Assembly: GCA_035533075.1 (NCBI GenBank)
Contig: DATLUO010000174.1
Span: 1-64,000 of the forward strand
Direction of reading: 5' to 3'
From: Pirellulales bacterium
GTDB taxonomy: Bacteria; Planctomycetota; Planctomycetia; Pirellulales; JAICIG01
Length of the DNA stretch: 64,000 nucleotides
Shown: piece by piece, positions 26,001-38,734 of the stretch
Numbering within the stretch: the stretch's first letter is position 1
Layout: each line of letters starts with the position of its first letter
Program-made: the position numbers and the translations under genes
Notes under the pieces: generated by a model
Told to the model about the DNA's origin: nothing
Databases searched by the model: none
Seen by the model: the letters and a program-made list of their open reading frames with translations, nothing else

Positions 26001-29000
26001 TCGCCCAGAGGCGTGCGGCAAACTTCGTCCATCGTCTGCCCGCGAAAACGCACGGCGGCGGCGGCGTCGCGCAGGCGGCTGCCGCCGCACGTGGAGCACT
26101 CCACCTGGTCGACCAAGTGGTCGAGCCGGCTGCGCAACAGGGGCGACAGGCGCGACGCTTCTTCGAGTGCCGGATAGACGCCCTTGTATTGGAAGCGGTA
26201 GAGCGGCTGGCCGGTCTTGCGTTTGCCTTCGACTGCCTCGCTTGCGCTTCGGGTTGGTGTCGGATAGACGGGTATCCAATCTTCGCCCGTGCCGTGCAGC
26301 ACGAGGCGGCGATGCCGTGCGTTGAGCTGGTCGAACGGCACGTCGATCGGCACGCCCGTATGCGCCGCAAACGCTTCCACCAGCGGCCGGAAATACGGAT
26401 TCTCCGGCTCCGGCCAGACGGCCACCGCCCCTTGCGCCAGGCTCAACTTCGGGCCGCGCAAGAGCGAGGCCGTGTTCGCTCCGGTCTGCGTGCCCAGTCC
26501 TTCGCACGACGGGCACCAGCCCAGCGAGCTGTTGAACGAAAAATGGTGCGGTGTGAGCGGCTCGAAGCTGCGGCCGCACTTGTCGCAGGCGAAGTGCTGG
26601 CTGTGGATTTCGGTGGGCCAGTTCTCTTCGGCCACGTCGTCGACCGGATAGGCGACGTGCAGCACGCCGCGGCCCAGGCTGAGCGCGCTTTCGATGCTGT
26701 CGGCGATGCGGGAGCGGTTGTTCGTCCGCACGACGTTGCGGTCGATCACCACCTCGATCAGGTGTTTGCGGCGGCGGTCGATCTTGGGCGGATCGTCGAC
26801 GGAATGCGTCACGCGATCGATGCGCATCCGCTGCCAGCCGGCCTCGCGCAGTTCTTGCCACAGCGTTTCGTAGTTGTCGCCGACCTGAATCTCCAGCGGC
26901 GCCATGAGCAACAGCTTGGTTCCCTCGGGATTGGCCATGACCTTGTCGATCACCTCGTCGGCCGACTGCGTGCCGATCGGCACGTCGCAATCGGGGCAGT
27001 GGGCTTTGCCCAGCCGAGCGAAGAGAATCCGCAGATAGTCGTAAATCTCCGTCACGGTGCCGACGGTCGAGCGGGGAGTGTGCCCCAGGTGCTTCTGCTC
27101 GATGGCGATGGCCGGCGAAAGTCCCTCGATATGCTCGACCTGCGGCTTTTGCATCTGGCCCACAAACTGCCGCGCGTAGGAGCTGAGACTTTCGACATAG
27201 CGCCGCTGCCCTTCGGCGTAGATGGTGTCCATCGCCAGCGAACTTTTGCCCGAACCGCTTTGCCCGCAGCAGACGGTGATCTGATCGCGCGGAATTTCCA
27301 CGTCGATCGACTTGAGGTTGTGCTGCCGCGCACCCCTGACTCGGATTGCAGTGCTGTAGCCGAATTCGTGAGAATTCGGGCTTCTGCCACGCTTCTCCCG
27401 AACTCTCACGCGTTCGGCTACGTCGCCGTTCAAGTGCCGTGCCAGCGCCCGTCCCGTGTGCGACTCCGCGGCCTGCATCACCTCCTCCGGCGTGCCGGCG
27501 GCGACAATCCGGCCGCCCTCGTCGCCGCCTTCGGGACCGAGGTCGATCAGCCAATCGGCCGTCTTGATCACGTCCAGATTGTGCTCGACCACCAGCACCG
27601 TGTTGCCGGCGTCGACGAAGTCGTGCAGCACCTTGAGCAGCATGCGGATGTCGGCAAAGTGCAGGCCGGTCGTCGGCTCATCCAAGAGATAGAGCGTTTT
27701 GCCGGTGCTCTTTTTCACCAGTTCGCGGGCCAGCTTGATGCGTTGGGCCTCGCCACCCGAAAGCGTCGGCGAGGGCTGGCCCAGCTTGAGATAATCGAGT
27801 CCCACGTCGTGCAGCGTTTGCAGTTTGTGCCGCACCTTGGGAATGTTTTGGAAGTGATCGAGCGCTTGTTGGACGTCCATCTCTAATACGTCGGCGATCG
27901 ACTTGCCCTTGAACTTCACTTGCAGCGTTTCGCGGTTGAAACGGTGCCCTTCGCACACCGGACACGTGACCCAGACGTCGGCCAGAAAGTCCATTTCCAG
28001 CCGGTTCGAGCCGTTCCCTTGGCACGCTTCGCAGCGGCCGCCTTCGACGTTGAAGCTGAACCGCCCCTCCTGATAGCCGCGGGTCTTCGACTCGGTAAGC
28101 TGGGTATACAGCTTGCGAATATCGTCGAACACCTTGATGTACGTCGCCGGATTCGACCGCGGCGTGCGGCCGATGGGCGATTGGTCGATGGCGATCAGCT
28201 TGTCGAGATGCTGCAGGCCCTCGATCCGCTCGTGCCGGCCCGGCTCGCCGTCGCCCTTGTTCAAGTCGCGGTGCAGGGCCTCGACCAGAATGCCGTTGAC
28301 CAGCGAGCTCTTGCCCGAACCGCTCACGCCGGTCACGCACACAAACGTGCCCAGTGGAATCTCGGCGTCGATATTCTTGAGGTTGTTCTGAGCGGCGCCG
28401 ATCACCTTGAGCCACTTGTCGTTGGTCGGGCGGCGGCGAGCGGGCACGGCAATCTGCAAGTCGCCGGCGAGGTATTGCCCGGTCAGGCTCCGCTTTTCGC
28501 CGCAGATTTGAGCGACGGAACCGGCCGCGACCACTTCACCGCCGCGCACGCCGGGGCCGGGGCCGAAGTCGATGATGTGGTCGGCGGCCCGCATGGTGTC
28601 TTCGTCGTGCTCGACGACGACCACCGTGTTGCCCAGGTCGCGGAGCCGCGTGAGCGTGTCGAGCAGGCGATCGTTGTCGCGGGGGTGCAGGCCGATCGAC
28701 GGCTCGTCGAGAATATACAGCACGCCGACCAGTCCGCAGCCGATTTGCCCGGCCAGCCGGATGCGCTGCGACTCGCCACCGGAGAGCGTGGGCGCGGTGC
28801 GGTCGAGCGTCAGGTAGTTGAGGCCCACATTGGTCAAGAAGCCGAGCCGGCCGCGGATCTCCTTGAGCACTTCGGCGGCGATGATCTGCCGCGTGGCGTC
28901 GAGTTCGAGTTCGCCAAAGAAATCGACGGCGTCGGACACGGCCAGCGAGCAGACCTCCGGAAGCGACTTGGCCTGGCCGTTGAAGCGGGGATGCCGCGAG

Positions 29001-30448
29001 GCGAGCGTCACGGCGCGGGCCTGTTCGTTCAGCCGGGCGCCGCCGCACTGGCTGCAGCCGATCACCCGCATGTATTTTTCCAACTGGCGTCGCTGCATGC
29101 CGCTCTTGCTGTTGCGATATCGCGAGACCAGTTCGGGGATGATGCCGTCGAACTTGCCGCCGTATTTGTGAACGCCGCCCCCGTGCTTCCACGTGTAGGT
29201 AATGTGCAGGTCGCCCGTGCCCCAGAGCAGCAGCCGCACCAGCGCCGGGTCGAGCTTGTTCCAGGGCGTTTCCAGCAGCACGCCCGGATCGAGGCCGTGG
29301 TTTCGCTCGATGGTTTCGGCGACGCCCTCGTAGAGATGCCGCTTCCATCGGCCGAGGTCGTCCCAAGGACCGATCAGTTCCACCGCACCTTCTTTGATCG
29401 AAAGGCGGCCGTCGGGAATCAGCAGCTCGGCGTCGAAGCTATAGACTTCGCCGAGTCCGTCGCACGACAGGCACATGCCCTGCGGACTGTTGAAGCTGAA
29501 GAGCTGCGGGCTGGGCGGCTCGAAGCTGATGCCGCATTCGGTGCAGGCATAGTCGGCCGAGAAGTGCAGATCGTCGGCCGGTCGGCCGCGACGCCGCTTT
29601 ATAGGCGCGGCGGGTTCGTCGTCTTCTTCGGAGGATGGCCTTCCTAGGCCGTCACCCCGACGCGACGGGCTAGGAAGCCCATCCTCCGATTGCGGATCGC
29701 CCGGCAGCGCGTTCTCTACGGACGAACCACGTCCCACGGCCGCGATCAACGTACCCTTGCCGATCTTCAGCGCCAGCTCGACCGCTTCGGCCAATCGCGG
29801 CCGCAACGTCGGCCCAGCCACCAGCCGGTCGACGACCACCTCGATGTTGTGCCGCATCTGGCGATCGAGCTTGAGGTCGTCGCTCAGCGAGACGACGGTG
29901 CCATCGACGCGTGCCCGCACGAAGCCTTGCTTGAGCAGGTCGACAAATAGGTCGCGATACTCGCCTTTCTGGGCCTTGATGATCGGCGCCAGAATCAGAA
30001 ACTTGCTGCCGGCCGGCAGTGTGCCGATGCGGTCGATAATCTGGTCGCGTGTCTGGGCGGTAATCACGCGGCCGCACTTCGGGCAATGTCCCTGGCCGGT
30101 GCGGGCGTAGAGCACGCGCAGGTAGTCATAAATCTCGGTGATGGTGCCGACGGTCGATCGCGGGTTCTGGCCGCTGGTCTTTTGCGAGATGGAAATCGAC
30201 GGGCTTAGCCCCGAAATGAGATCCACGTCCGGCTTCGGCATTTGCCCCAGGAACTGCCGGGCAAAGCTGGAGAGACTTTCGACGTAACGCCTTTGCCCTT
30301 CGGCATAAAGGGTATCGAAGGCCAGCGAGCTTTTGCCGGATCCGCTGACGCCCGTGAAGCAGATCAGCCGGTTTCGCGGCAGCGTGAGGCTGACGTCGCG
30401 GAGGTTATGTTCGCGGGCGCCTTTGATGACGATATCGGCAGCGGGCAT
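23069..30448 (-). CDS. uvrA: Tandem (double) UvrA excinuclease subunit with extra C-terminal region
   Basis: 2459 codons. Residues about 1-1000 are a full UvrA: Walker [10 protein letters not shown], zinc module CTEC...[37 protein letters not shown], second Walker A, zinc module CEAC...[18 protein letters not shown] and [11 protein letters not shown]. Residues about 1030-2105 repeat all of this ([13 protein letters not shown]...[20 protein letters not shown]...[15 protein letters not shown]). UvrA normally works as a dimer that finds DNA lesions and loads UvrB; here the dimer is covalent with four ABC ATPases, all with intact motifs. Residues about 2110-2459 hold two similar modules ([11 protein letters not shown] and [11 protein letters not shown], each followed by a Trp-rich alpha/beta stretch) that I cannot name. 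Several palindromic elements and a purine-rich stretch (residues ~1650-1680) are inserted in frame in linkers. Confidence 0.9.
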   Translation of the reverse strand: MPAADIVIKGAREHNLRDVSLTLPRNRLICFTGVSGSGKSSLAFDTLYAEGQRRYVESLSSFARQFLGQMPKPDVDLISGLSPSISISQKTSGQNPRSTVGTITEIYDYLRVLYARTGQGHCPKCGRVITAQTRDQIIDRIGTLPAGSKFLILAPIIKAQKGEYRDLFVDLLKQGFVRARVDGTVVSLSDDLKLDRQMRHNIEVVVDRLVAGPTLRPRLAEAVELALKIGKGTLIAAVGRGSSVENALPGDPQSEDGLPSPSRRGDGLGRPSSEEDDEPAAPIKRRRGRPADDLHFSADYACTECGISFEPPSPQLFSFNSPQGMCLSCDGLGEVYSFDAELLIPDGRLSIKEGAVELIGPWDDLGRWKRHLYEGVAETIERNHGLDPGVLLETPWNKLDPALVRLLLWGTGDLHITYTWKHGGGVHKYGGKFDGIIPELVSRYRNSKSGMQRRQLEKYMRVIGCSQCGGARLNEQARAVTLASRHPRFNGQAKSLPEVCSLAVSDAVDFFGELELDATRQIIAAEVLKEIRGRLGFLTNVGLNYLTLDRTAPTLSGGESQRIRLAGQIGCGLVGVLYILDEPSIGLHPRDNDRLLDTLTRLRDLGNTVVVVEHDEDTMRAADHIIDFGPGPGVRGGEVVAAGSVAQICGEKRSLTGQYLAGDLQIAVPARRRPTNDKWLKVIGAAQNNLKNIDAEIPLGTFVCVTGVSGSGKSSLVNGILVEALHRDLNKGDGEPGRHERIEGLQHLDKLIAIDQSPIGRTPRSNPATYIKVFDDIRKLYTQLTESKTRGYQEGRFSFNVEGGRCEACQGNGSNRLEMDFLADVWVTCPVCEGHRFNRETLQVKFKGKSIADVLEMDVQQALDHFQNIPKVRHKLQTLHDVGLDYLKLGQPSPTLSGGEAQRIKLARELVKKSTGKTLYLLDEPTTGLHFADIRMLLKVLHDFVDAGNTVLVVEHNLDVIKTADWLIDLGPEGGDEGGRIVAAGTPEEVMQAAESHTGRALARHLNGDVAERVRVREKRGRSPNSHEFGYSTAIRVRGARQHNLKSIDVEIPRDQITVCCGQSGSGKSSLAMDTIYAEGQRRYVESLSSYARQFVGQMQKPQVEHIEGLSPAIAIEQKHLGHTPRSTVGTVTEIYDYLRILFARLGKAHCPDCDVPIGTQSADEVIDKVMANPEGTKLLLMAPLEIQVGDNYETLWQELREAGWQRMRIDRVTHSVDDPPKIDRRRKHLIEVVIDRNVVRTNNRSRIADSIESALSLGRGVLHVAYPVDDVAEENWPTEIHSQHFACDKCGRSFEPLTPHHFSFNSSLGWCPSCEGLGTQTGANTASLLRGPKLSLAQGAVAVWPEPENPYFRPLVEAFAAHTGVPIDVPFDQLNARHRRLVLHGTGEDWIPVYPTPTRSASEAVEGKRKTGQPLYRFQYKGVYPALEEASRLSPLLRSRLDHLVDQVECSTCGGSRLRDAAAAVRFRGQTMDEVCRTPLGDLLKQTSGLKLTGSERKIAGELLREVTNRLQFLVDVGLEYLTLHRGAPTLSGGEAQRIRLGSQVGSGLTGVLYVLDEPTIGLHPRDNRRLLKALMRLRNLGNTLLMVEHDREVVESADQLLDFGPGAGEHGGEIVARGTPAEVAKQKGSVTGPYLSGAKAIGVPVNRRMAVAPTLRGGEGEKERGREGEKERGKAKKNAATNGEYAKSESFARVAKAVARRGVPLSNEAVQTVLEFPEPPGGGWLEVIGARHNNLRGVDARIPLGTLTAITGVSGSGKSSLVEDVLYASLARKLHRARTFPAPHDSIRGVELINKVIRVDQQPLGNTPTSNPATYTGVFELIRGLYSQLPDAKLRGYTPRRFSFNVPGGRCEKCEGNGQLRIEMHFLPDVWVECDECRGRRYNQETLAVRYKGESIADVLDMPCGRAARLFENIPKVRHVLETLCDVGLDYIRLGQAAPTLSGGEAQRVKLAAELSRPDTGQTLYLLDEPTTGLHFDDLAKLLDVLNRLVDLGNTVVVIEHNLDVIKTADWVIDLGPEAGDGGGHIVAAGTPEDIVAHAKRTKKAVAGAEPGQLSPGGAKRRRGQAMPRSAPTGASPGPNAEIIAASSQARLCPSHLYRSYTGEMLAPVLAAGPHVERRPHDFAAREEKRPEDLDITEVGKEAQMPWERDGRRWHTQDRVGRSGLPCRWEGKILAAVVDRIHELGEFSPTNWNARTIVEICASRKTDGWFLHAITGEEWLLKLKFRVAKRTFQREDLVSQLDLKPLNEMHHLPVYGSEPRVKCKQLRGPWQEVQLAVHAYEEIDRPAFWQFLERAVEGFRAFTERVQQQPEDVMPWKVLGRKWHLSRKGFPPGKKVSWETEVLEELCELLAETAPEGQFLWNNQQVVHLFINGPGEPWATIHTKKPAALDLVLTGPKNRFALGRMASLGADRELVTDRPDKDVVKLKFRLTEEVSADELAEFLREHLAAVTNRLGNK
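24154..24308. repeat. 155-bp GGTGGCTGGGGC hairpin inserted in frame in uvrA
   Basis: Perfect 23-base outer arms (24154-24176 and 24286-24308) and perfect 18-base inner arms around GGCCAGGCGATGCCCCGG. It belongs to the same family as 14739-14892. It interrupts the UvrA C terminus just before the conserved [11 protein letters not shown] and adds about 50 residues ([17 protein letters not shown] and on) without a stop. Confidence 0.85.
26236..26260. repeat. Solo half of the TAACCCGAAGCG element in uvrA
   Basis: CCTCGCTTGCGCTTCGGGTT matches 14272-14291 with one mismatch. It encodes [13 protein letters not shown] between VYP and [11 protein letters not shown] in the second UvrA half, a place where the family has a surface loop. 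Confidence 0.6.
27356..27421. repeat. 66-bp hairpin in the linker between UvrA halves
   Basis: Arms 27356-27380 and 27397-27421 (GTAGCCGAATTCGTGAGAAT and its near complement, about three mismatches) form one stem-loop. It codes in frame for [19 protein letters not shown] at the junction of the two UvrA copies. Confidence 0.7.
29630..29687. repeat. 58-bp hairpin in the first UvrA half
   Basis: Arms 29630-29653 and 29664-29687 (GGAGGATGGCCTTCCTAGGC on the left) pair with two mismatches. It codes for [20 protein letters not shown] in an acidic insert before the zinc module. A solo arm of the same family lies at 46612-46634, next to tuf. Confidence 0.75.
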
Positions 30449-30658
30449 CAGGAAAGCCGGACGTGAGAAATCCGTTTCGAGTTTGCGGTGGGTCGGACCT
30501 TGGATTTTAGAGCAGAACGACCGAGGCAGGAAGGGGAGGCGGTTGGGTTTTCGGTCTCAGCCGGGCAGTCGATGCGATCTTGCTTGGGCCTGAACCCGAA
30601 TGCGTTCCTTTCGGGGGACAGATGCGTCACGTTTGACGCATTTGGCGTCGTCAAGTCA

Positions 30659-30985
30659 TTACGGCAGTAACGCCAGTTGGATCTTGATGGCTTCGCTCAC
30701 GGCCTGCAGGTCGGCGCGCGACAGCCGGCCGACTCGATTCCGCAGGCGGGTCTTCGCAGCCGTTGTCAGTTGGTCTGCCATAGCCTTTTGCTTTTTGCCG
30801 CGCACCGTGACAATAGCCTCGCTGGGATACAGTTGCGACACGCTCGTCGTGAGCGGCACCACCTGCACGCGGTTGAGGTGCTTGTTGGAGGCATCGTTGC
30901 TGACGATCACGGCCGGCCTTTCCTTGCGAGCTTCGCCGCCGACCGCGCCACCGAAGTTGACCCACCAAACATCACCGCGTCTCAT
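30659..30985 (-). CDS. mazF: MazF/PemK-family toxin
   Basis: 108 residues from ATG 30985: [43 protein letters not shown] and a C-terminal helix. These are the conserved motifs of MazF-type mRNA interferases, which cleave mRNA at short sequences when not bound by antitoxin. The longer frame to 31045 lies in the antitoxin gene and is rejected as a start. The gene overlaps the antitoxin gene by 14 bases on the same strand, the usual antitoxin-toxin order. The cleavage specificity cannot be predicted here. Confidence 0.88.
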   Translation of the reverse strand: MRRGDVWWVNFGGAVGGEARKERPAVIVSNDASNKHLNRVQVVPLTTSVSQLYPSEAIVTVRGKKQKAMADQLTTAAKTRLRNRVGRLSRADLQAVSEAIKIQLALLP

Positions 30986-31202
30986 CGCCGACGTCTCCGA
31001 TGAGGCCTTCCACCCATTCCGCCGCTTCGTCTTCCCGGACCTCATCGCGGGCCATTTGACGGTACGCCGCGTTCAGGTCGGCCCCGATCACGTGCGGCCG
31101 CACCAGCGACTCGATAAAACCGCTTATCCGTCGCCGCCCGACGACGGTATATAGACCTCGATAGACGCGCTCATCAAGCGTGATCGTCAGCTTTTTTTGC
31201 AT
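30972..31202 (-). CDS. Antitoxin partner of MazF, probably ribbon-helix-helix
   Basis: 76 residues beginning [20 protein letters not shown], a beta strand followed by helix typical of ribbon-helix-helix DNA-binding antitoxins, then [18 protein letters not shown]. The acidic C-terminal tail ([18 protein letters not shown]) is suited to bind the toxin. GGGAGGAG stands just before the ATG. The protein likely represses its own operon through the repeated sites 25 bases upstream. Confidence 0.82.
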   Translation of the reverse strand: MQKKLTITLDERVYRGLYTVVGRRRISGFIESLVRPHVIGADLNAAYRQMARDEVREDEAAEWVEGLIGDVGDETR

Positions 31203-31226
31203 CGCTCCTCCCTCTCGCTGGAACCC

Positions 31227-31250
31227 GTATACGTGTTAGTATACGTGTTA
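31227..31250 (-). promoter_or_regulatory. Tandem 12-bp operator-like repeat of the mazF operon
   Basis: Two perfect head-to-tail copies of GTATACGTGTTA (31227-31238 and 31239-31250), each with the palindromic core GTATAC. On the minus strand they contain TATACT, a candidate -10 box, with a weak TTGTTT 16 bases upstream. The position 25-48 bases before the antitoxin start fits an autoregulatory operator. Confidence 0.6.
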
Positions 31251-31346
31251 TGCGACCAGAAACAAGCGATGCACAGCAAACGTTTGACGCGACCGGCCGC
31301 CGCCGTTAAATTAGCGCACTACTGGGGCTCCCTGGGAGAACCGAAC

Positions 31347-31970
31347 ATGGCACGGAAGAAAATCGCCCGCCGTGGCAAGCATGCGCCGGCAGGCAAGGTC
31401 GCCTCAAATACCATCTACCAGTTCAAGATCACCTTGATCGGCTCGAAGCCTCCAATCTGGCGGCGGATCGAAGTCGAAGACGGCCCGCTCGACAATCTGC
31501 ACGGGCACATCCAAAGGGCCATGGGCTGGACCAATTCGCATTTGCACCAGTTCGACATCGGGGGCGAGCAGTACGGCGAGCCGGAACTTCTCGACGACGG
31601 CTTCGGCGGTTCCGAGTGCCACGACTCGCTCGAAACCACGATCGGCGAGATCGTGCCCAAGAACGGGAAGCCGTTCCGCTTCAAATATGAATACGACTTC
31701 GGCGACGGCTGGGAGCACGAGATTCTGTTCGAGGGCTGTTGCGATCGTGAGGCGAACGCGCGGTATCCGCGGTGCGTCGAAGGCAAGCGTGCCTGCCCGC
31801 CGGAGGACGTCGGCGGCCTGTGGGGCTATCAAGACTTCCTGGAGGCGTTGGCCGATCCGAAAAGCCCGCAACGTGCGGAGATGCTCGAATGGGTCGGCGG
31901 CGAGTTCGATCCCGAAGCCTTCGATCCCGCCGCAGCGACGAAGGCCATGCAGAGGGCCACGCCGAACTGA
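31347..31970 (+). CDS. Plasmid pRiA4b ORF-3 family protein
   Basis: 207 residues from ATG 31347. After a basic N terminus (ARKKIARRGKHAPAG), the family core is clear: IYQFKITLIGSKPPIWRRIE, LDNLHGHIQRAMGWTNSHLH, FDIGGEQYG, KYEYDFGDGWEHEI and a C-terminal ACPPEDVGGLWGYQDFLEAL. The function is unknown; the family is common on plasmids and in accessory DNA and is often beside toxin-antitoxin genes. The frame continues upstream to 31197 across the mazF promoter, so the inner ATG is preferred. Confidence 0.85.
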   Translation: MARKKIARRGKHAPAGKVASNTIYQFKITLIGSKPPIWRRIEVEDGPLDNLHGHIQRAMGWTNSHLHQFDIGGEQYGEPELLDDGFGGSECHDSLETTIGEIVPKNGKPFRFKYEYDFGDGWEHEILFEGCCDREANARYPRCVEGKRACPPEDVGGLWGYQDFLEALADPKSPQRAEMLEWVGGEFDPEAFDPAAATKAMQRATPN

Positions 31971-32005
31971 CGCGAGATGGAGTTAGAGCGGCGCATCGGC
32001 CGAAT

Positions 32006-32566
32006 TCACGGCAGCAGATCGCGCAACACGAACTCGACGCCGCGGAAGCGTGGGCTGGTGAAACGGTTTCGCAGACCGTGGGGGCGCATGACGCTGTATC
32101 GCCCGGAGCGCGGTTTGGTATACACGACAAGCCGCTTGGCCTTGAGATCCACGATCCACAACTCGCGAATGCCCGCCCTGGCGTAGAGCGGCGCCTTGAC
32201 CTGAGTATCGTAAGCCAGCGAGCTGTCGGCCACCTCGATCAGCACCTGCACCTGCCGCGGCAGAGGATGGGCGTCGACATAATCATCGTCTCGCGGAACC
32301 AGCAGGGCCACATCTGGGTTGAGCTCTGACCAGTCGGGAATGACGACGGGGCATTGGACGCTCAACTGTGTCCGACCCGCCAGCAAGTTGCCGAGCACCC
32401 GGTCGAGCCTGCGCACGCAGGCCGCGTGAGGACTGCCGATCGGGCTCATGGCGACGATTTCTCCTTCGATCAATTCAAGGCGATCGTCCTCGCGCAGGAT
32501 GCCGGTCTCGACCATTTGGTCGTATTCGGCGACGCTGAAAAGACGGCGTGAAGGTTGGATCGACAT
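32006..32566 (-). CDS. Uma2-family (DUF820) nuclease-fold protein
   Basis: 186 residues from ATG 32566. The restriction-endonuclease-like core is visible: LFSVAEYDQMVETGILREDD, RLELIEGEIVAMSPIGSPHA, VPDWSELNPDVALLVP-like Asp, LIEVADSSLAYDTQVKAPLY (ExV...K) and AGIRELWIVDLKAKRLVVYT. The family is greatly expanded in cyanobacteria and planctomycetes; its biological role is unclear. It converges with the pRiA4b-like gene, 35 bases apart. Confidence 0.85.
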   Translation of the reverse strand: MSIQPSRRLFSVAEYDQMVETGILREDDRLELIEGEIVAMSPIGSPHAACVRRLDRVLGNLLAGRTQLSVQCPVVIPDWSELNPDVALLVPRDDDYVDAHPLPRQVQVLIEVADSSLAYDTQVKAPLYARAGIRELWIVDLKAKRLVVYTKPRSGRYSVMRPHGLRNRFTSPRFRGVEFVLRDLLP

Positions 32567-32617
32567 GGCTCTTCTGACTCCGCAACGAACACGCAAGGGA
32601 TCCGCTCCACAGAATTG

Positions 32618-32736
32618 TCAACGCTCAATCTTGCAGTCGGGAAAACGCCGCCGGATTTCCTCGCTGCCAGCGACCGTCACACGCGTCGAGGTTAGGCCGA
32701 GGATCGTCAATGCAGGAAACGACTGCAACAATAAAA
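32618..32736 (-). pseudogene. C-terminal remnant of a leucine-rich-repeat protein
   Basis: The minus frame reads LLLQSFPALTILGLTSTRVT, then VAGSEEIRRRFPDCKIER and a stop. This looks like the last repeat of planctomycete LRR proteins (L-x-L-x-x-T-x-V-T ... LPNCKI). No start or preceding repeat is present. Confidence 0.4.
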
Positions 32737-33180
32737 GTGACCACACGCAATGAGAAATGCGGGAAGTGATGGTACATACACGCGCTCCTGTAATGCGAGA
32801 ATGAACGGGTTCCGAGCGGCGCGAACGCCGACTCGCGCATTCGCCTCAGTCTATCAGTCCCACCGATTGGCGGCAAAGAGCACCGATCGTCGGGGCCTGT
32901 CCGAATGCCCGGCAGCAGCCGCGACGCCTACGCCGCGATGTCGGCTTCGGAATCGCAACGCCGTCTTTCTGGGAGTTGAGCCATGAAAAGCCTAATAGGC
33001 TGTCTCTTGTTTGCGCGTCTGTCGTGGGTGGCCGCCTTCGAAGCGGAGGACGGCTGGGCGCGCTTCGACACGGCAGGCTGGGGGCCTGAAAGCGGGCCTG
33101 GAACGAAGTTTTGAACGGTGGTTTCGGGCCGCGGTGCGACGGCGCTACCCCGATTTAGCCGAATCTATTAAGCTGCTACC
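32737..33180. other. Gene-poor gap
   Basis: No conserved gene. A 42-codon plus frame at 32983 begins with a signal-like KSLIGCLLFARLSWVAAFEA and stops at once, so it may be the 5' end of a lost secreted protein. Confidence 0.35.
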
Positions 33181-34113
33181 ATGCAGACCGCACAGCCGAC
33201 GAACTTCGCCGATCGCCTCATCGCCGCGGTGCGCGGCAAGCGCAACCCGGTGGTGGTGGGGCTCGATCCGCGGCGGGAGCAGCTTCCGCCGTCGTTGACG
33301 ACCGGCATCGCCCTGGGCGATCGCGCGGCGCTGGCACGGGCGTACTTCCGCTTTTGTGCCGACGTGGTCGATGTCGTGGCGCCGCTCGTGCCCGCCGTCA
33401 AGCCGCAAGCGGCGTTCTTCGAGCAGCTTGGCCCCGACGGCATGGCGGCGCTGGGCGAAGTGGTCCACCACGCGCGGCAGAAAGGGCTGCTCGTCATTCT
33501 CGACGGCAAGCGAAACGACATCGGCAGCACGGCCACGGCCTACGCCGATGCCTACCTCGGTGAATCGAGCGCCTGGCAGGCCGATGCCCTGACCGTCAGC
33601 CCTTATCTGGGGGCCGACAGCCTGCAGCCCTTCGTCGATGTGGCGGCCGCGCGCGGGGCCGGGCTGTTCGTGCTGGTGAAGACCTCGAATTCCGGCGGCG
33701 GACAGTTTCAAGACCTCGTCGCCGACGGGAAATCGCTTTACGGGCACGTGGCCGAGTTCGTCGAGCAGCTCGCCGGCAGCACGGCCGGCGAGCACGGTTA
33801 CGGGGCGGTGGGCGCGGTGGTCGGTGCGACGTATCCGGAACAGCTCAACGAACTGCGCTCGGCGATGCCCAGCGCCTGGCTGCTCGTGCCCGGCTACGGC
33901 AGCCAGGGAGCGACGGCGCGCGACGTGGCCGGCGGCTTCGGCGAGGATGGGCTGGGCGCGGTGGTCAACAACTCGCGCGGCATCCTGTTCGCGTATTCCC
34001 GCCGCGGCTACGACGAGCGGTTCGGACCCGCGCGCTGGCAAGAAGCGGTGGCCGCCGCCACGCAGGAGATGATCGACGAGCTGCGCAGCGAAACGAACGC
34101 GGGAAGACTTTAG
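33181..34113 (+). CDS. pyrF: Orotidine 5'-phosphate decarboxylase
   Basis: 310 residues, the long (type 2) form. It makes UMP from OMP in the last step of pyrimidine synthesis. PVVVGLDPRREQLPP, VKPQAAFFEQLGPDGMAAL, the catalytic LDGKRNDIGSTA (Asp-Lys-Asp charge network), VSPYLGADSLQPF, LVKTSNSGG, VGAVVGATYP and LLVPGYGSQGA follow in the expected order. ATG 33181 is the only sensible start. The gene stands alone; pyrK lies 16.5 kb upstream. Confidence 0.93.
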   Translation: MQTAQPTNFADRLIAAVRGKRNPVVVGLDPRREQLPPSLTTGIALGDRAALARAYFRFCADVVDVVAPLVPAVKPQAAFFEQLGPDGMAALGEVVHHARQKGLLVILDGKRNDIGSTATAYADAYLGESSAWQADALTVSPYLGADSLQPFVDVAAARGAGLFVLVKTSNSGGGQFQDLVADGKSLYGHVAEFVEQLAGSTAGEHGYGAVGAVVGATYPEQLNELRSAMPSAWLLVPGYGSQGATARDVAGGFGEDGLGAVVNNSRGILFAYSRRGYDERFGPARWQEAVAAATQEMIDELRSETNAGRL

Positions 34114-34127
34114 TTGCTCGGACCACT

Positions 34128-34253
34128 TTACGCCCACTCCTCCGGCAGCCAGGGATATTCCTTCGTCACCCGCTCATGAGACTCCGCCCAGCTTTTCACC
34201 TGCTCGACGAGGGCCTCGACGGATTTCTGGAACTGCTCGCGCTGTTCGGGCAT
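34128..34253 (-). CDS. Small 41-residue protein after rpoC
   Basis: From ATG 34253 the frame reads PEQREQFQKSVEALVEQVKS, WAESHERVTKEYPWLPEEWA. It is an amphipathic, charged helix with a Trp-rich end. Its start lies about 40 bases after the rpoC stop on the same strand, so it could be the last gene of the rpo operon. I do not recognise a family. The regular heptad-like spacing and absence of rare codons suggest a real gene, but it is short. Confidence 0.35.
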   Translation of the reverse strand: MPEQREQFQKSVEALVEQVKSWAESHERVTKEYPWLPEEWA

Positions 34254-34289
34254 GATCGTTACCAAATCGGTTCTCGCGGATTTCAGGGA

Positions 34290-38606
<4,317 letters not shown>

Positions 38607-38659
38607 TGTTTTCGCTCCTTATCGGGTGGGGTTGTTGTACGCGGGTTGAGTTATTGCGG

Positions 38660-38734
38660 GACCGGGCTCGATGACGAATGACAGAATGACGAAATGACGG
38701 GACATTCGTCCTTGGACATTCGTCATTTGACATT
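38660..38734. repeat. GACGAATG/CATTCGTC repeats between rpoB and rpoC
   Basis: ATGACGAATGACAGAATGAC on one side and CATTCGTCCTTGGACATTCG on the other form an imperfect hairpin in the 128-base gap between rpoB and rpoC. Confidence 0.6.

Noticed and set aside
25754-27886. 710-codon plus ORF opposite the second UvrA half
   Set aside because: Shadow of uvrA with low-complexity composition.
30600-30660. Terminator-like palindrome ATGCGTCA/TTGACGCAT after mazF
   Set aside because: The stem is short and no T-run follows on the minus strand, so I do not call it a terminator.
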